This document shows positions 25,231 to 34,927 of a stretch of 64,000 nucleotides of DNA, piece after piece. This DNA comes from Spirochaetota bacterium (lineage in GTDB: Bacteria; Spirochaetota; UBA4802; UBA5550). The stretch is taken from NCBI GenBank assembly GCA_016933025.1, contig JAFGBT010000014.1:1-64000 (forward strand), written 5' to 3'. Under the pieces are notes generated by a model. That model was not told the DNA's origin, did not search any database, and saw nothing but the letters and a program-made list of their open reading frames with translations. A program made the translations under genes and the position numbers. Every line of letters begins with the position of its first letter. Positions within the stretch are counted from its first letter, which is position 1.

Positions 25231-27072
25231 ATGAGCCTAAAAACAATAATCAGAAAATTTCTCTGGTTTGTCAATTTCCAGAGTATGCTAAAAGTCACTC
25301 TTAATTGGCTGCGAATGAGGAAAAACCGGGTGCTATTTATTTTTGAAGGGAAGGAATACACCTATGGTGAAGTATACAAGCAATCGAAGAGGTACGCTAA
25401 CTTTTTTCTGTCAGAAAGAAAAAAGCTTGTGGATGAAGGGAAGCTCGGTAAAAAAGAGCGCCTCCCGATCGCCATATATATGGAAAACACGCCGGAATAT
25501 GTTTTTTCTTCCTTTGCAGCCGGACTGAGCAATTCTGTGCTGTTTGCCATTAACACCGGACTGCGCGGTGAAACGCTGGCAAAGGTCATCGACCAGTCAA
25601 AATCGGCCTTCTTGATTGTGAACGAAAATTCGGCGGATGAAGTGAAAAAGATACTCAAAGAGCTCGCCATCATTGGAAAAAATGACATATACTGCGTGGG
25701 GCCGGAGAAGGAAGCCAAGAAGACGGGATTCCGCAGCATCGATGCGGCGATCAACGAATCTCCGGCAAAAGTTTCAGGCAAATATCGAGTGCGGGTTGAC
25801 AACTTCAGCCCGGTCATTGTCATATACACATCGGGTACATCTGGATTGCCGAAGGGGGTCCCCTGCACGCACATCAAGCTCGTTGGTGCCGGGTTCGTCG
25901 TAAAGGGCGCGGTCAAGCTTACCAGCAAGGAGCGCGGCTACATCTCGATGCCGATGTTTCATTCGAACGCTTGGTATATAGGTATACTGCCTCAGCTTAT
26001 CGTCGGCGGAAGCTTCGTGTTGAAGAGAAAATTCAGCGCAAGCGCCTTCGAAAATGATATGCTCGAGCACGGCGTGGCGTTTCTCAACTATGTGGGCCAG
26101 CCCCTGCACTACATCCTCGATGCGCTTGAGAAAAAGTATGGCAGCGGCGAAGCGATTATCAAGGCGCTGGCGAATCACCCGAAAAACAAGTTCGTCAAGG
26201 CGTACGGGAACGGGGCGTCGGTGATTGACCGGAAGAAGCTGCAAGAGTATCTCAATATGTATCATATATTCGAGATATACGGGTCGACGGAGGCGGTCAT
26301 TACCACCGCTAACAGGCCTGGAGACCCGATAGATTGCGTGGGAGAGGCGCCCAAGGATGTGTTTATCATGAGTGAAGATGGAAAGATCTGCCCGTCTGGT
26401 ATTGTCGACGCGTCAGGCCAATTGAAGAACTACGACGAGGCGGTCGGTGAAATATGCAGGAAGGTCGGCACGGACAATCTCAGGTTTGACGGGTATTTCG
26501 ACAACAAAAACGCGACCACCCAGAAGTTCCGCAACGGCAACTACCATTCCGGCGACCTTGGCCACATCCGGGTCGTTAACGGCAAGCGCTATCTCTATTT
26601 CAACGGTCGCACGGACGACTGGATACGTAAGGACGGCGAGAACTTTTCCGCAGAGAGCGTGCTGCAGTTTGCCCAGGAGATACCCTGCGTCGACTGCGCT
26701 GTGGCGTACGGCGCTCCCTGCCACGTCGCGGACGAGCGGGTCATGGTCACCGTACAGCTCAAGAAGAACCATGCGTTCAACCCGGAAGAGGTCCACGCGT
26801 GGCTCACGCGGCAGCAGAAAGAGGGAGGCATGGACCCCAAGTGGATGCCGGACTATATCCGCATCATCGACTGCTTTCCCGTGACCGACACGCAGAAGAT
26901 CATGGTCAGGCCGTATAAGAAGGAGCATTTTAATATTGAGAAAAACCCGAACATGCAGATTTATTTCTGCGAACGGGGCGGGAAAACATACCAGAAGCTC
27001 ACGAGAGATAAATTTCATGAGCTCAAGGAAGTTTTCAAGAAAAACGGACGCGAACACCTGTTGCACAATTAA
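25231..27072 (+). CDS. Long-chain acyl-CoA synthetase-like AMP-forming ligase
   Basis: This 613-residue adenylate-forming enzyme converts a fatty or carboxylic acid plus ATP and CoA to acyl-CoA. The phosphate loop is canonical, YTSGTSGLPKG near 199-209. Other motifs are EIYGSTEAV (A5), YHSGDLG (A7) and GRTDDWIRKDGENF (A8). The overall pattern is closest to the FATP/very-long-chain acyl-CoA synthetase group. The N-terminus has a hydrophobic stretch that may touch the membrane. It converges on the 2-hydroxyacyl-CoA dehydratase genes and could supply their acyl-CoA, but this is inference. It ends with a strong palindromic hairpin at 27087-27112. Confidence 0.9.
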   Translation: MSLKTIIRKFLWFVNFQSMLKVTLNWLRMRKNRVLFIFEGKEYTYGEVYKQSKRYANFFLSERKKLVDEGKLGKKERLPIAIYMENTPEYVFSSFAAGLSNSVLFAINTGLRGETLAKVIDQSKSAFLIVNENSADEVKKILKELAIIGKNDIYCVGPEKEAKKTGFRSIDAAINESPAKVSGKYRVRVDNFSPVIVIYTSGTSGLPKGVPCTHIKLVGAGFVVKGAVKLTSKERGYISMPMFHSNAWYIGILPQLIVGGSFVLKRKFSASAFENDMLEHGVAFLNYVGQPLHYILDALEKKYGSGEAIIKALANHPKNKFVKAYGNGASVIDRKKLQEYLNMYHIFEIYGSTEAVITTANRPGDPIDCVGEAPKDVFIMSEDGKICPSGIVDASGQLKNYDEAVGEICRKVGTDNLRFDGYFDNKNATTQKFRNGNYHSGDLGHIRVVNGKRYLYFNGRTDDWIRKDGENFSAESVLQFAQEIPCVDCAVAYGAPCHVADERVMVTVQLKKNHAFNPEEVHAWLTRQQKEGGMDPKWMPDYIRIIDCFPVTDTQKIMVRPYKKEHFNIEKNPNMQIYFCERGGKTYQKLTRDKFHELKEVFKKNGREHLLHN

Positions 27073-27086
27073 TTACTGATTTACAA

Positions 27087-27112
27087 AAGGCGGGGTCAAT
27101 TGACCCCGCCTT
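27087..27112. terminator. Perfect palindromic hairpin after the acyl-CoA synthetase gene
   Basis: AAGGCGGGGTCA (27087-27098) pairs perfectly with TGACCCCGCCTT (27101-27112) around a 2-nt loop. It begins 14 bp past the stop. The following T-rich run is interrupted (GCTAATTTCGTTTTC). The palindrome is symmetrical, so it could serve transcripts from both sides, including the convergent gene ending at 27223. Confidence 0.7.
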
Positions 27113-27222
27113 GCTAATTTCGTTTTCAATGCTCTCTGATTAAATTTCCTGGTTTTTTTTCACGGTAGCCCGAAATTAAATTACCCCGTTTCAGCACTTT
27201 TGATTTGTCCGTTCTATTTCTA

Positions 27223-28506
27223 TTATCCGTGCCGGTTTTTCTCCATCAGCTCGATAAAGCTTTCGATTCTGGTTTTCATCTGGGCCTCCGAATAGGCGCG
27301 CGGGTCGTTCATATCGCACTGGATGATAAGGACCGGTATGCCCAGGTCGTCCTGTATGGCGTTTTTCAAATCTATCATTCCGGTGCTCGATGGCCTGCAG
27401 GAGAGGTTCTCGTGCAGAACAACCCCGTCGATGCTGTAGTCTTTTATGGCCTGCTCGAAATACTGTATCCTCTTTTCCAGATTGTACGAGTAGGGGAGGT
27501 CCATCATGATGCGCGCGACTTCACGCAGAGATTCGGAGTAGTTTTTGCTTATCGGCTTTGGCGGTGCGAAGGAATAGGTATAAGGCTCATACGTAACGAC
27601 AGCCCGATACCGCGCCAGGTCGTACATAAACCGCATTCGGTACCAGAAGGGAATCCCCTCAAACAGGATTCTATAGCGTTCCGTACCGATCGAGAGGGTT
27701 CCCTCGCCGCGCTCGACCCGCTTTCTGATGTCGCCGCGGATCTTCTCGAAAAACTTAATGCCAACCTTTTTACCCGGGAGAACCACGAGCGGGAAGAACG
27801 ATGCAGATGTTTCGGCAGAGCTGTAGGGGCTCGGAACGCGCTTGCGGCATTCGTAGATGTCGCGCCAGATTGAGCTCATCAGCTCGGAATCGTCGCTGGC
27901 TCTTATCATTTTTTCAATATTCAATTCCCTGCCGGTGTGCTTTTTGACGAACTCGAAGAATTCGTAAAACTGTTCGACCATGTAGTTTATATACCCCTCG
28001 ATGGTGCGTTCGTCAGTGCCGCTTACGATCTTCGGACAATCGAACATGAAGAACGGAACCTTGAGCCGCTCAGCCTGTATCTGGAACCACTTCCAGTGGG
28101 TGTCGCAGATGGTGTTGGTGCAGGTTATTATGTCCGGCTTCGCGATTCCGCCGAGAGTCGTCTTGATGCCGGTGTCAACCGCCCCCAAATTGGTCTTGCA
28201 GTAGGAGCAGAGATCCCGGGAATATCCCATGCTTTCCGCGTGTTCGATCAGCCTTTGGGACTGCTTCTGCGCCGCTGCCACGGTCGCCATGTTTTCCGGG
28301 TGCAGGGGAAATATGTCAAAGCCCCAGAGGAGCTCGATCGGGAATCCCGCGCAGGTCCAGGCCGTTTTCTTCCAGGGGAGCAGGGTGTAGAGCTGACCGA
28401 CAAAGAGGTACCAGAGCATCGGCCACTTGATGGACCTGGCGTGCGGAAGGGTGTTGATTCTGATCTGTTCGTTTTCGATTCTGGATTCGTTGTTTTTGCT
28501 GTTCAT
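27223..28506 (-). CDS. 2-hydroxyacyl-CoA dehydratase / benzoyl-CoA reductase family subunit (HgdB-like), larger subunit
   Basis: This 427-residue subunit belongs to the Fe-S dehydratase family that includes (R)-2-hydroxyglutaryl-CoA dehydratase and class I benzoyl-CoA reductase. Candidate cluster ligands lie in WTCAGFPIE, CSYCKTNLGA and LSCRPSSTG. Family-like segments are TNTICDTHWKW, IQCDMNDPR and the C-terminal helix. These enzymes remove water from 2-hydroxyacyl-CoA (or reduce an aryl-CoA) after one-electron activation by an ATPase. The partner subunit is encoded 9 bp upstream. No activator ATPase gene lies in the window. Substrate unknown. Confidence 0.85.
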   Translation of the reverse strand: MNSKNNESRIENEQIRINTLPHARSIKWPMLWYLFVGQLYTLLPWKKTAWTCAGFPIELLWGFDIFPLHPENMATVAAAQKQSQRLIEHAESMGYSRDLCSYCKTNLGAVDTGIKTTLGGIAKPDIITCTNTICDTHWKWFQIQAERLKVPFFMFDCPKIVSGTDERTIEGYINYMVEQFYEFFEFVKKHTGRELNIEKMIRASDDSELMSSIWRDIYECRKRVPSPYSSAETSASFFPLVVLPGKKVGIKFFEKIRGDIRKRVERGEGTLSIGTERYRILFEGIPFWYRMRFMYDLARYRAVVTYEPYTYSFAPPKPISKNYSESLREVARIMMDLPYSYNLEKRIQYFEQAIKDYSIDGVVLHENLSCRPSSTGMIDLKNAIQDDLGIPVLIIQCDMNDPRAYSEAQMKTRIESFIELMEKNRHG

Positions 28507-28515
28507 GGTGGTTAC

Positions 28516-29547
28516 CTATAACATCTCTGAAAATGCAGACAGCCGGTTGATAAGCTGGTTGTCCGGTCCCGGTGTGAACTCCCGCTCAAGGTGAAGGACC
28601 CGGTACCCTTTGTCTTTAAGTTCGCCGTTCACCAGGGGAGCGTCATACGCGAAAGGCTCGCAGAACTTCAGATTCTGTGAAACGACGGTGTCCAGACCAG
28701 ATTCGGAGAGAGCCTGCTCGAGATACTGGATCCGCTTACGCACTCCGACCTTGGTAGACGGCTTCGGAATCGTGAGGTAGTAACGGGCAAGGGCCTCCAG
28801 CGGGTCCCCCTCCTCAGGTATCAGGGTGGCGAAATAGCGCTCGCCCACGGACAGGTCGTCGCGGACAATCCTGAATCCGACCTCGTCCAGCTGGTCCATC
28901 AGTTCAGGGTACGTTACATCGGAGCCGGTCAGGAGCATCTTTTTTTTATTTGATGGAAACGGCCCGCGCGCATCAACCTTTTTTATCAGCGAGTCGATTT
29001 CAGCAGACACCTCCTTCTTCGGCATCTGCATTGACTTAATCAGAATATCGAGGTATTCCCTGTTGGTAATATCTTTCTCGCCTCTCAGCTTCGACAGAGC
29101 CTGGAGCTTCCTTTTTATTGCATTGGATTCGCGATTGGCCTCGGCGAGCTTCTCGGGGGTTACCGGAGTCCTGAACTGACGGTCAAGCGCGTCGATCAGC
29201 CGCCAGCATTCGGTTTTCATGAAGCGCAAGGCTATGGCGTCGTCTTTACTCGGCCCGTTGAACCAGTAGAGAAAGGGCGTTGTTACGTGGCGCTTCCACA
29301 CGTCATGGTGCCTGTTGGTGGAGTTGCACCCCTGGGCTATCACTATTCCGTCCCATTCTCCGGACCTGGCCAGGGCTTCTGTGAGAAAGCTCCTGGCGGC
29401 CGGGCAGAAAAAGGCCTGAAGGTACCGGTCAGCCGGCTCGTTGGATTTGTGGACATCGCCGAATATCTTGTAGGGGACGAAGCCGGCCGCCATGAGGATC
29501 TCTTCGGGGAAGTCATGGGATGCGTCAAAATAGGCTATTGTTTTCAT
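28516..29547 (-). CDS. 2-hydroxyacyl-CoA dehydratase / benzoyl-CoA reductase family subunit, smaller subunit
   Basis: This 343-residue HgdB-family subunit pairs with the gene 9 bp downstream. Possible Fe-S ligands are the Cys residues in FFCPAARSF, AQGCNST and KFCEPFAYD. It shares the arrangement of the larger subunit: an N-terminal AAGFVPY segment, a central helical region and YLEQALSESGLDTVV near the C-terminus. The two should form a heterodimer holding one or two [4Fe-4S] clusters. The long charged helix at about 140-190 is a probable inter-domain linker. Confidence 0.83.
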   Translation of the reverse strand: MKTIAYFDASHDFPEEILMAAGFVPYKIFGDVHKSNEPADRYLQAFFCPAARSFLTEALARSGEWDGIVIAQGCNSTNRHHDVWKRHVTTPFLYWFNGPSKDDAIALRFMKTECWRLIDALDRQFRTPVTPEKLAEANRESNAIKRKLQALSKLRGEKDITNREYLDILIKSMQMPKKEVSAEIDSLIKKVDARGPFPSNKKKMLLTGSDVTYPELMDQLDEVGFRIVRDDLSVGERYFATLIPEEGDPLEALARYYLTIPKPSTKVGVRKRIQYLEQALSESGLDTVVSQNLKFCEPFAYDAPLVNGELKDKGYRVLHLEREFTPGPDNQLINRLSAFSEML

Positions 29548-29668
29548 ACGATCACCGGGCCTTGATACATTACATTATCTGATAGAAGGCAAATCTATAC
29601 CTGGGGATTATCAAGTCAATGTGAATTTAAATTATGATCGCCAGATGCAATAAAGAGCTGCTTTTGGC

Positions 29669-29860
29669 CTATTTTTTTTCAGTAATATCCTTAATTACGT
29701 GACGCAATCCAAGCCAGTATGAGAAGCAGGTGGCGATCAAGAGCACGAAAAAGCCGATCATCAGTTTTAAATCGCCGTAATGAGGCTTGAGCATGATCAT
29801 ACCGATAACGAGCGAGGGTATGATGAGCAGGGCAAGAGAGCGAAAATATACAGGTTTCAT
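29669..29860 (-). CDS. Small membrane protein with two predicted spans
   Basis: This 63-residue protein has hydrophobic segments at about 9-25 and 32-51 and a charged C-terminal tail (RHVIKDITEKK). A strong ribosome binding site (CCGGAGGT) precedes the ATG, which supports a real gene. No family was recognised. It lies alone between the dehydratase genes and a lipoprotein gene. Function unknown. Confidence 0.6.
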   Translation of the reverse strand: MKPVYFRSLALLIIPSLVIGMIMLKPHYGDLKLMIGFFVLLIATCFSYWLGLRHVIKDITEKK

Positions 29861-30187
29861 AAAGACCTCCGGTTAATTTAATCTGGTGAAAGACAGTCCG
29901 CTATACCCGCCGTTTCTTCGAAAACATGTCCAGGGACAATTTGGTAGCGGGTGATATCAAACCGACGCTATATTCTTGCATATTTTCATCTTTCTGTCTC
30001 TGCAAAATAAAAGTGAATTAAAAATGAATATCGTACCTGCGGTATCTCCAGCCCTGCGTGCCGAATATTTGCCACGAAAATACACGCACTATTTTTTGAT
30101 TGTAATGAATGACCTGTTGTATCATAATAGGCTCCGGAAATGCGACGTTGGCAGTCCATCAAGATAGCATGTTCAGGGCGGTATCTT
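29861..30187. other. Intergenic region upstream of a lipoprotein gene
   Basis: This 327-bp gap contains no supported gene. A weak promoter candidate for the rightward lipoprotein gene is TTGATT (30096-30101) with TATCAT (30120-30125), spacing 18 bp. No RNA gene or repeat was seen. Confidence 0.4.
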
Positions 30188-30562
30188 ATGAAAAAAATTA
30201 TTTTCATAATAGCGGTTGTGGCGCTTGTTGCAGGGTGCTCCAAGTCAAACAGAATACAGTTCTGCGAAGGCGCCTCGCCGGAGGGAAAGGGAATTAATTG
30301 CGGGAGCACCTTCGAGGACGGCGAGCTTACCGCTCTCATTACCAGCGAGGAACCATTCGGCGTGAAATCAATCAGCGTGCAGGTCTACCGGGCGGGGGAA
30401 AGTGCGAGCGAAAAAGTTGAAACAGTAACGGCAGATGTCAGGCCGGATGAACAGACAGCGCTGGTGAATCTATCATTCTACACCGGCGGCACGTATCAGG
30501 TGAAAGCGTTGAAGAATAACACTCAATTCAGCGAAGGGACTATAGTGATTGTTGAACAGTGA
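30188..30562 (+). CDS. Hypothetical lipoprotein
   Basis: This protein of about 124 residues starts MKKIIFIIAVVALVAGC, a clear signal peptide with lipobox VAGC and lipidated Cys at residue 17. The start is placed at ATG 30188, because an upstream in-frame ATG (30140) would put a charged segment before the signal peptide. The mature part is small, with two further Cys residues and a beta-rich pattern (VKSISVQVYRAGE, GGTYQVKALKNNTQF). No family recognised. It converges with lspA with 11 bp between the stops. Confidence 0.72.
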   Translation: MKKIIFIIAVVALVAGCSKSNRIQFCEGASPEGKGINCGSTFEDGELTALITSEEPFGVKSISVQVYRAGESASEKVETVTADVRPDEQTALVNLSFYTGGTYQVKALKNNTQFSEGTIVIVEQ

Positions 30563-30573
30563 ACGCCGAGTAG

Positions 30574-31074
30574 TTATTCGTTCCCTGCTATTTTACGCTT
30601 TCGCTCTTCCCGGTAAAAGACTATGATCAGCAGAAAGGCCCCCACGACGATGGAAGAATCGGCGACATTGAAGGACGGCCAGCGATACACGCCGTCGACG
30701 CCGATTGAAATGAAGTCCACCACGCCCGGCCTTCCTGGGACCAGGCGATCGATGATGTTGCCGAGGGCGCCGGAAACGATAAGCGCCATGGAGATGCTGA
30801 ATAGCGCTGACTTGTTTCTTTCAAGAACGTAATAGACGACCATTAGTGTCAGCACAACGATGGAGATGATAAGAAATAGGTTTTTGTGGCCCTGGAGTAT
30901 CCCGAATACGCCGCCCTCGTTGTACACGAGCGAAATCCTTAGGAATCCCCCGATAAAATCGATTCGGTCCCCGAAGCCGAAATTCATCACTATCAAATAT
31001 TTTGTGAAAATGTCGAGCGAAAGTATCCCCGTTATGATAACTATCGGGAGAAGGTAGGGCCTGTTTTTGTCCAT
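30574..31074 (-). CDS. lspA: Lipoprotein signal peptidase (signal peptidase II)
   Basis: This 166-residue inner-membrane aspartic protease cleaves the signal peptide of diacylated prolipoproteins. Four spans are visible. The catalytic aspartates are in GVVDF (Asp120) and FNVADSSI (Asp139), and NIIDRL (about 106-111) is the third family motif. It begins 1 bp after the ileS stop and forms the common ileS-lspA operon. Several predicted lipoproteins in this window are its likely substrates. Confidence 0.96.
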   Translation of the reverse strand: MDKNRPYLLPIVIITGILSLDIFTKYLIVMNFGFGDRIDFIGGFLRISLVYNEGGVFGILQGHKNLFLIISIVVLTLMVVYYVLERNKSALFSISMALIVSGALGNIIDRLVPGRPGVVDFISIGVDGVYRWPSFNVADSSIVVGAFLLIIVFYREERKRKIAGNE

Positions 31075-31075
31075 A

Positions 31076-33838
31076 TTATTTCATCGCCTTAATGATTACG
31101 GTACAGCGGGAGCAGAGTTCCGGATGCGCGGGATCGCTCCCGATTTTTTCAAAATAATTCCAGCAGCGGACGCATTTCTTCCCGCTCGTTTTGCGCACAG
31201 ACACGGCTGAATTCTCATACTGGCGCATATCCCCTGCCTTGTCAGGAACGATATTCACGGCGGCCACCTGGAAGAAGCGGGCGAGTTCAGGGCCCATGGC
31301 TTCCATAGTTTTTTTCGCGGATTCGTCCGCCGCATAAAGGGAGATATCGGCTTCAAGCGACGACTTGATGAGCTTGTCTCTGCGGAGGTTTTCCAGTTCT
31401 TTTAGCACGTCCTTCTTGATATCGACCAGCTTCTCCACCTTCTCTTCGATCGACGGGTTGTTGTAGGCTTCGTCGAGAACATGGTAGCGTTCCATGTGAA
31501 TCGAGCCCGGATTCCCGGTGAACTGCCAGATCTCTTCCATGGTGAACGCAAGGATCGGCGCCATCAGGCGCGAGAGAGTCATTAAAAGCTCCCTCTGGAC
31601 CGTCTGGTTTGCCCGCCGTTTTTTTGCATCCTGCAGCTCGACATAGAGAATATCCTTCGAAATGTCGAAGTATATCGAAGACAGCTCCACGGCGCAGAAA
31701 TTGAGGATCTTCCGATAGACGAGGTGGAATTCAAATTTTTCATAGTGCTCAATGATTCTGGCGGAAAGCACGTAGAGCTTGTGCAGCATCCACTTGTCCA
31801 GATCCGAGAGCTCGCCGTACTGCACGGCTTTATCATCGGAAAAATCGGATAGATTGCCGATTATGAACTTGAAGGTATTCCTTATCCGCCGATACGAGTC
31901 GGCGATTTGCTTCATCATCTGCATGCCGATACTTACGTCGTTCCGGTAGTCTTCTGACGAGACCCACATGCGTATGATATCGGCGCCGTATTCCTTTATG
32001 AGTGCCTCCGGCGGGATGACGTTACCCTGGGTCTTGCTCATCGCCTTCCCTTCCTCGTCAAGCATGAAGCCGTGCGTGAGGACGGTGTTGTAGGGCGCGC
32101 GACCGCGGAGCGCCATGGCGGGCCAGAACGATGACTGGAACCAGCCTCTATGCTGGTCGCTTCCCTCGAGGTAGAGATCGGCCGGCCAGCGGTGGTCATT
32201 CCAAACGTCGAGCACGGCGAAGTGGGAAACGCCCGAGTCGAACCAGACATCAAGGATGTCGAATTCCTTAACGAAGGATTCGCTCCCGCAGGCGCATTTT
32301 GTTCCCTTCGGTATTAGTTCGCCGATCGGGTCGGTGAACCACGAGTCTATCCCCTTTTTCCGCGATATATCGGCGAAGAGCTTCACGCTTGCTGCGTTCA
32401 TCATATTGGCGCCGCACTTTTCGCAGCGGAACGAGGGAATTGGCACGCCCCAGGAGCGCTGGCGCGACAGGCACCAGTCAGGCCTGGTCTCCACCATGCC
32501 GAGGAACCGGGCTTGGCCCCACGATGGGATCCACTCTGTTTTATTGACGTTTTCAATGCCGCTTTTCCGGAGATCGTTATGATCGATGCTCATAAACCAC
32601 TGCTCCGTCGCCCGGTAAATGAGCGGTTTCTTGCAACGCCAGCAGTGAGGATAAGAGTGATCTATCTTTTCGGTTTTAATCAGCACATTTTTTTCTTTCA
32701 AAAGTTCGACGATTTTATCGTTGGCGTCAAAAACATTCACTCCCTTCATCTCCGCGTAATCATCGGTGAAGCAACCCCTCTCGTCGACAGGGCAGAAGAC
32801 ATCGAGTCCGTATTCGAGGCCGACGATATAGTCTTCATGGCCGTGTCCCGGCGCCGTGTGCACGATGCCGGTTCCCGCGTCGAGGGTGACATGGGTGCCG
32901 AAAATAACCTTCGACTCCCTGTCAATAAAGGGATGAGAGACCTTGAGTTTTTTAATCAGGTCCATGGGGACGGGCACTTCTCCCTCAATCTCCCTGCCGG
33001 CGGCCGATTCGATCTGGGCTATAAGACCCTTGGCGACTATATAGTACTCCGCGCCGATCTTTACGGCCGAGTACTGGAACTCGGGGTGAAAGCTGACGGC
33101 CAGGTTGGCCGGGAGCGTCCAGGGTGTGGTCGTCCAGATGACCACCCATAGTTTGTTCGAGTCGACGCCGGGTATGCTCACGGACGCCGGATCGACCCTG
33201 AATTTCACGAATATAGAGGGTGAGGTGTGATTTGCGTACTCAACCTCGGCTTCCGCAAGCGCGGTAACGCAGGTGGGGCACCAGTATATGGGCTTCTTGC
33301 TCCGGTACACGTATCCTTTTTCAAGGATTTTCCCGAAGACCTCGACGATGGTCGCTTCGTAATCGGGGGACATGGTCTTGTAGGGATGCTCGTAATCACC
33401 GAACACGCCGAGCCGCTTGAATTCTTCCATCTGAACCGTGACGAATTTTTCTGCGAAATCCCGGCACAGTTTGCGGATTTGCTCCTTCGGCATGGTTTCG
33501 GCCTTCGGCCCCAGCTCCCTGGTCACATTGTGCTCTATGGGGAGGCCGTGGCAGTCCCAGCCGGGGACATAGGGCGCCCGGAGACCCATCATGGTCTTGT
33601 GCTTGACGATGATGTCTTTCAGGATTTTATTCAGGGCATGGCCGAGGTGGATATGCCCGTTGGCGTAGGGCGGACCGTCATGCAGTATATAGAGCTCCTT
33701 TTCTTTCCGTGACTTTTGGATTTTATTATATATCTTTTCCTTCTCCCAGAACGCGAGGAGCTCGGGCTCGCGCCGAGGAAGGTTCGCCTTCATGGGGAAG
33801 TCGGTGGTGGGGAGATTGACTGTTTTTGAATAATCCAT
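31076..33838 (-). CDS. ileS: Isoleucyl-tRNA synthetase
   Basis: This 920-residue class I synthetase charges tRNA-Ile. The HIGH motif is HIHLGH (62-67) and KMSKS is represented by AMSKT near 600. The editing (CP1) domain lies between them with TTTPWTLPANLAV. The C-terminal zinc-binding motif CVRCWNYFE...CSRC is present. Length is typical for the bacterial IleS with the C-terminal zinc finger. lspA follows directly. No T-box leader was found in the 143 bp upstream. Confidence 0.97.
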   Translation of the reverse strand: MDYSKTVNLPTTDFPMKANLPRREPELLAFWEKEKIYNKIQKSRKEKELYILHDGPPYANGHIHLGHALNKILKDIIVKHKTMMGLRAPYVPGWDCHGLPIEHNVTRELGPKAETMPKEQIRKLCRDFAEKFVTVQMEEFKRLGVFGDYEHPYKTMSPDYEATIVEVFGKILEKGYVYRSKKPIYWCPTCVTALAEAEVEYANHTSPSIFVKFRVDPASVSIPGVDSNKLWVVIWTTTPWTLPANLAVSFHPEFQYSAVKIGAEYYIVAKGLIAQIESAAGREIEGEVPVPMDLIKKLKVSHPFIDRESKVIFGTHVTLDAGTGIVHTAPGHGHEDYIVGLEYGLDVFCPVDERGCFTDDYAEMKGVNVFDANDKIVELLKEKNVLIKTEKIDHSYPHCWRCKKPLIYRATEQWFMSIDHNDLRKSGIENVNKTEWIPSWGQARFLGMVETRPDWCLSRQRSWGVPIPSFRCEKCGANMMNAASVKLFADISRKKGIDSWFTDPIGELIPKGTKCACGSESFVKEFDILDVWFDSGVSHFAVLDVWNDHRWPADLYLEGSDQHRGWFQSSFWPAMALRGRAPYNTVLTHGFMLDEEGKAMSKTQGNVIPPEALIKEYGADIIRMWVSSEDYRNDVSIGMQMMKQIADSYRRIRNTFKFIIGNLSDFSDDKAVQYGELSDLDKWMLHKLYVLSARIIEHYEKFEFHLVYRKILNFCAVELSSIYFDISKDILYVELQDAKKRRANQTVQRELLMTLSRLMAPILAFTMEEIWQFTGNPGSIHMERYHVLDEAYNNPSIEEKVEKLVDIKKDVLKELENLRRDKLIKSSLEADISLYAADESAKKTMEAMGPELARFFQVAAVNIVPDKAGDMRQYENSAVSVRKTSGKKCVRCWNYFEKIGSDPAHPELCSRCTVIIKAMK

Positions 33839-33981
33839 TAAGTCCTCGATGCCAGCTCTGCCGGTTGCGGCCGGGCGGAGGGCGCGTTAAAATACTAATC
33901 AAGACATTACATGGAGGTTTTTTGTCAATGTTTTTTTCGGATAGGGGAGCCTCACGGTCCCTGACGGTGCGGGGGTGAGTT

Positions 33982-34911
33982 TCACTTTTGCGCGCAGTCG
34001 ACCGCGAGCCTGTCAAACATCTGCTCGAGCTCTTTCCTGAGGTCGGTGTTTTCCCAGTTGTCAACCTCCCGGCCGCCAACTGTGGTAAAGGCGCTGCCGT
34101 TGTAATAGGCGACCGCCCAGAATGACAATTCGGAACAGCGAAAGTACCGGGCGAGCACGCATCCTTTGATTATGACCGGGTGCCAGGGACGGACGGCATC
34201 GTAAACCCGCTCATTCGGGAGCCCGACGTAGTTGCGTATGGAAGTAAAGAGCGACATGTTGGTCTTGCGCACGTCGGTGACGGCGGCGATGGTGTCGAAT
34301 TCGCCGAACAGCTTGCGCCACGCTCTTCCCTGCGTGTCGTAAACGATTTCGGCCGATAGCGCGGTCCCTTTTCTCGGGGTGAAGTAAAAATCATGCTCAT
34401 ATTTCTGGCGGTGATAGTCCTTCTGGTTTTGGCGCGTGGACCAGACGATTATCTTCTGGTCGAGCTTCGGCAGCATTATCAGGGCATCGTCATTCAGGTT
34501 CTCCAGATCATCCGGGTTTCCGTGGGGGTTTTTTAGAATAAACCTCCGGCCCATGCTCAGGTCATCATCGATGATGATGTAGACGCCGAACCATGTATCT
34601 TTGAATTTGCATGTCGGATCGAGAAAGTTGGAGACATTTTCGATGGAATCGGGAGAAAGCTTGTCGTAATTGCCGACGGTATAGACGTTGTACGCCTTGA
34701 CTATGACGGTGCCGAGGGAGATGTTGTACAACATGTTGTCGAATTTAATGATGAACGGTTTTTTATATAATCCCCGGGGGACATAGTCGATGCGGAGATG
34801 AATTCCTTTTCTTTCCAGGTTTACATTTTTAATTAACCGCGCGATGTCAGGCGCGCTGCAGGAGATGGAGAATGACAGCGCTGTAATAAACAGACAGTGT
34901 ATAACCTTCAT
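33982..34911 (-). CDS. Hypothetical lipoprotein of about 309 residues
   Basis: The chosen start MKVIHCLFITALSFSISC gives a signal peptide with a spirochaete-style lipobox (FSISC, Cys18). It is preceded by GGAGGG at good spacing; an upstream in-frame start at 34995 would overlap recD and has no site. The mature part has many short strand-like segments and an alternation of aromatic and charged residues (HLRIDYVPRG, VYIIIDDDLSMGRRF, FYFTPRKGTALSAEIVYD). The C-terminus is helical. No family recognised. It lies 17 bp downstream of recD and may be co-transcribed with it. Confidence 0.7.
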   Translation of the reverse strand: MKVIHCLFITALSFSISCSAPDIARLIKNVNLERKGIHLRIDYVPRGLYKKPFIIKFDNMLYNISLGTVIVKAYNVYTVGNYDKLSPDSIENVSNFLDPTCKFKDTWFGVYIIIDDDLSMGRRFILKNPHGNPDDLENLNDDALIMLPKLDQKIIVWSTRQNQKDYHRQKYEHDFYFTPRKGTALSAEIVYDTQGRAWRKLFGEFDTIAAVTDVRKTNMSLFTSIRNYVGLPNERVYDAVRPWHPVIIKGCVLARYFRCSELSFWAVAYYNGSAFTTVGGREVDNWENTDLRKELEQMFDRLAVDCAQK

Positions 34912-34927
34912 GGTTCCCTCCAGGTTG

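Noticed and set aside
33839-33981. Possible T-box or other leader before ileS
   Set aside because: The 143-bp gap has no T-box core sequence, and no terminator-antiterminator pair was found.
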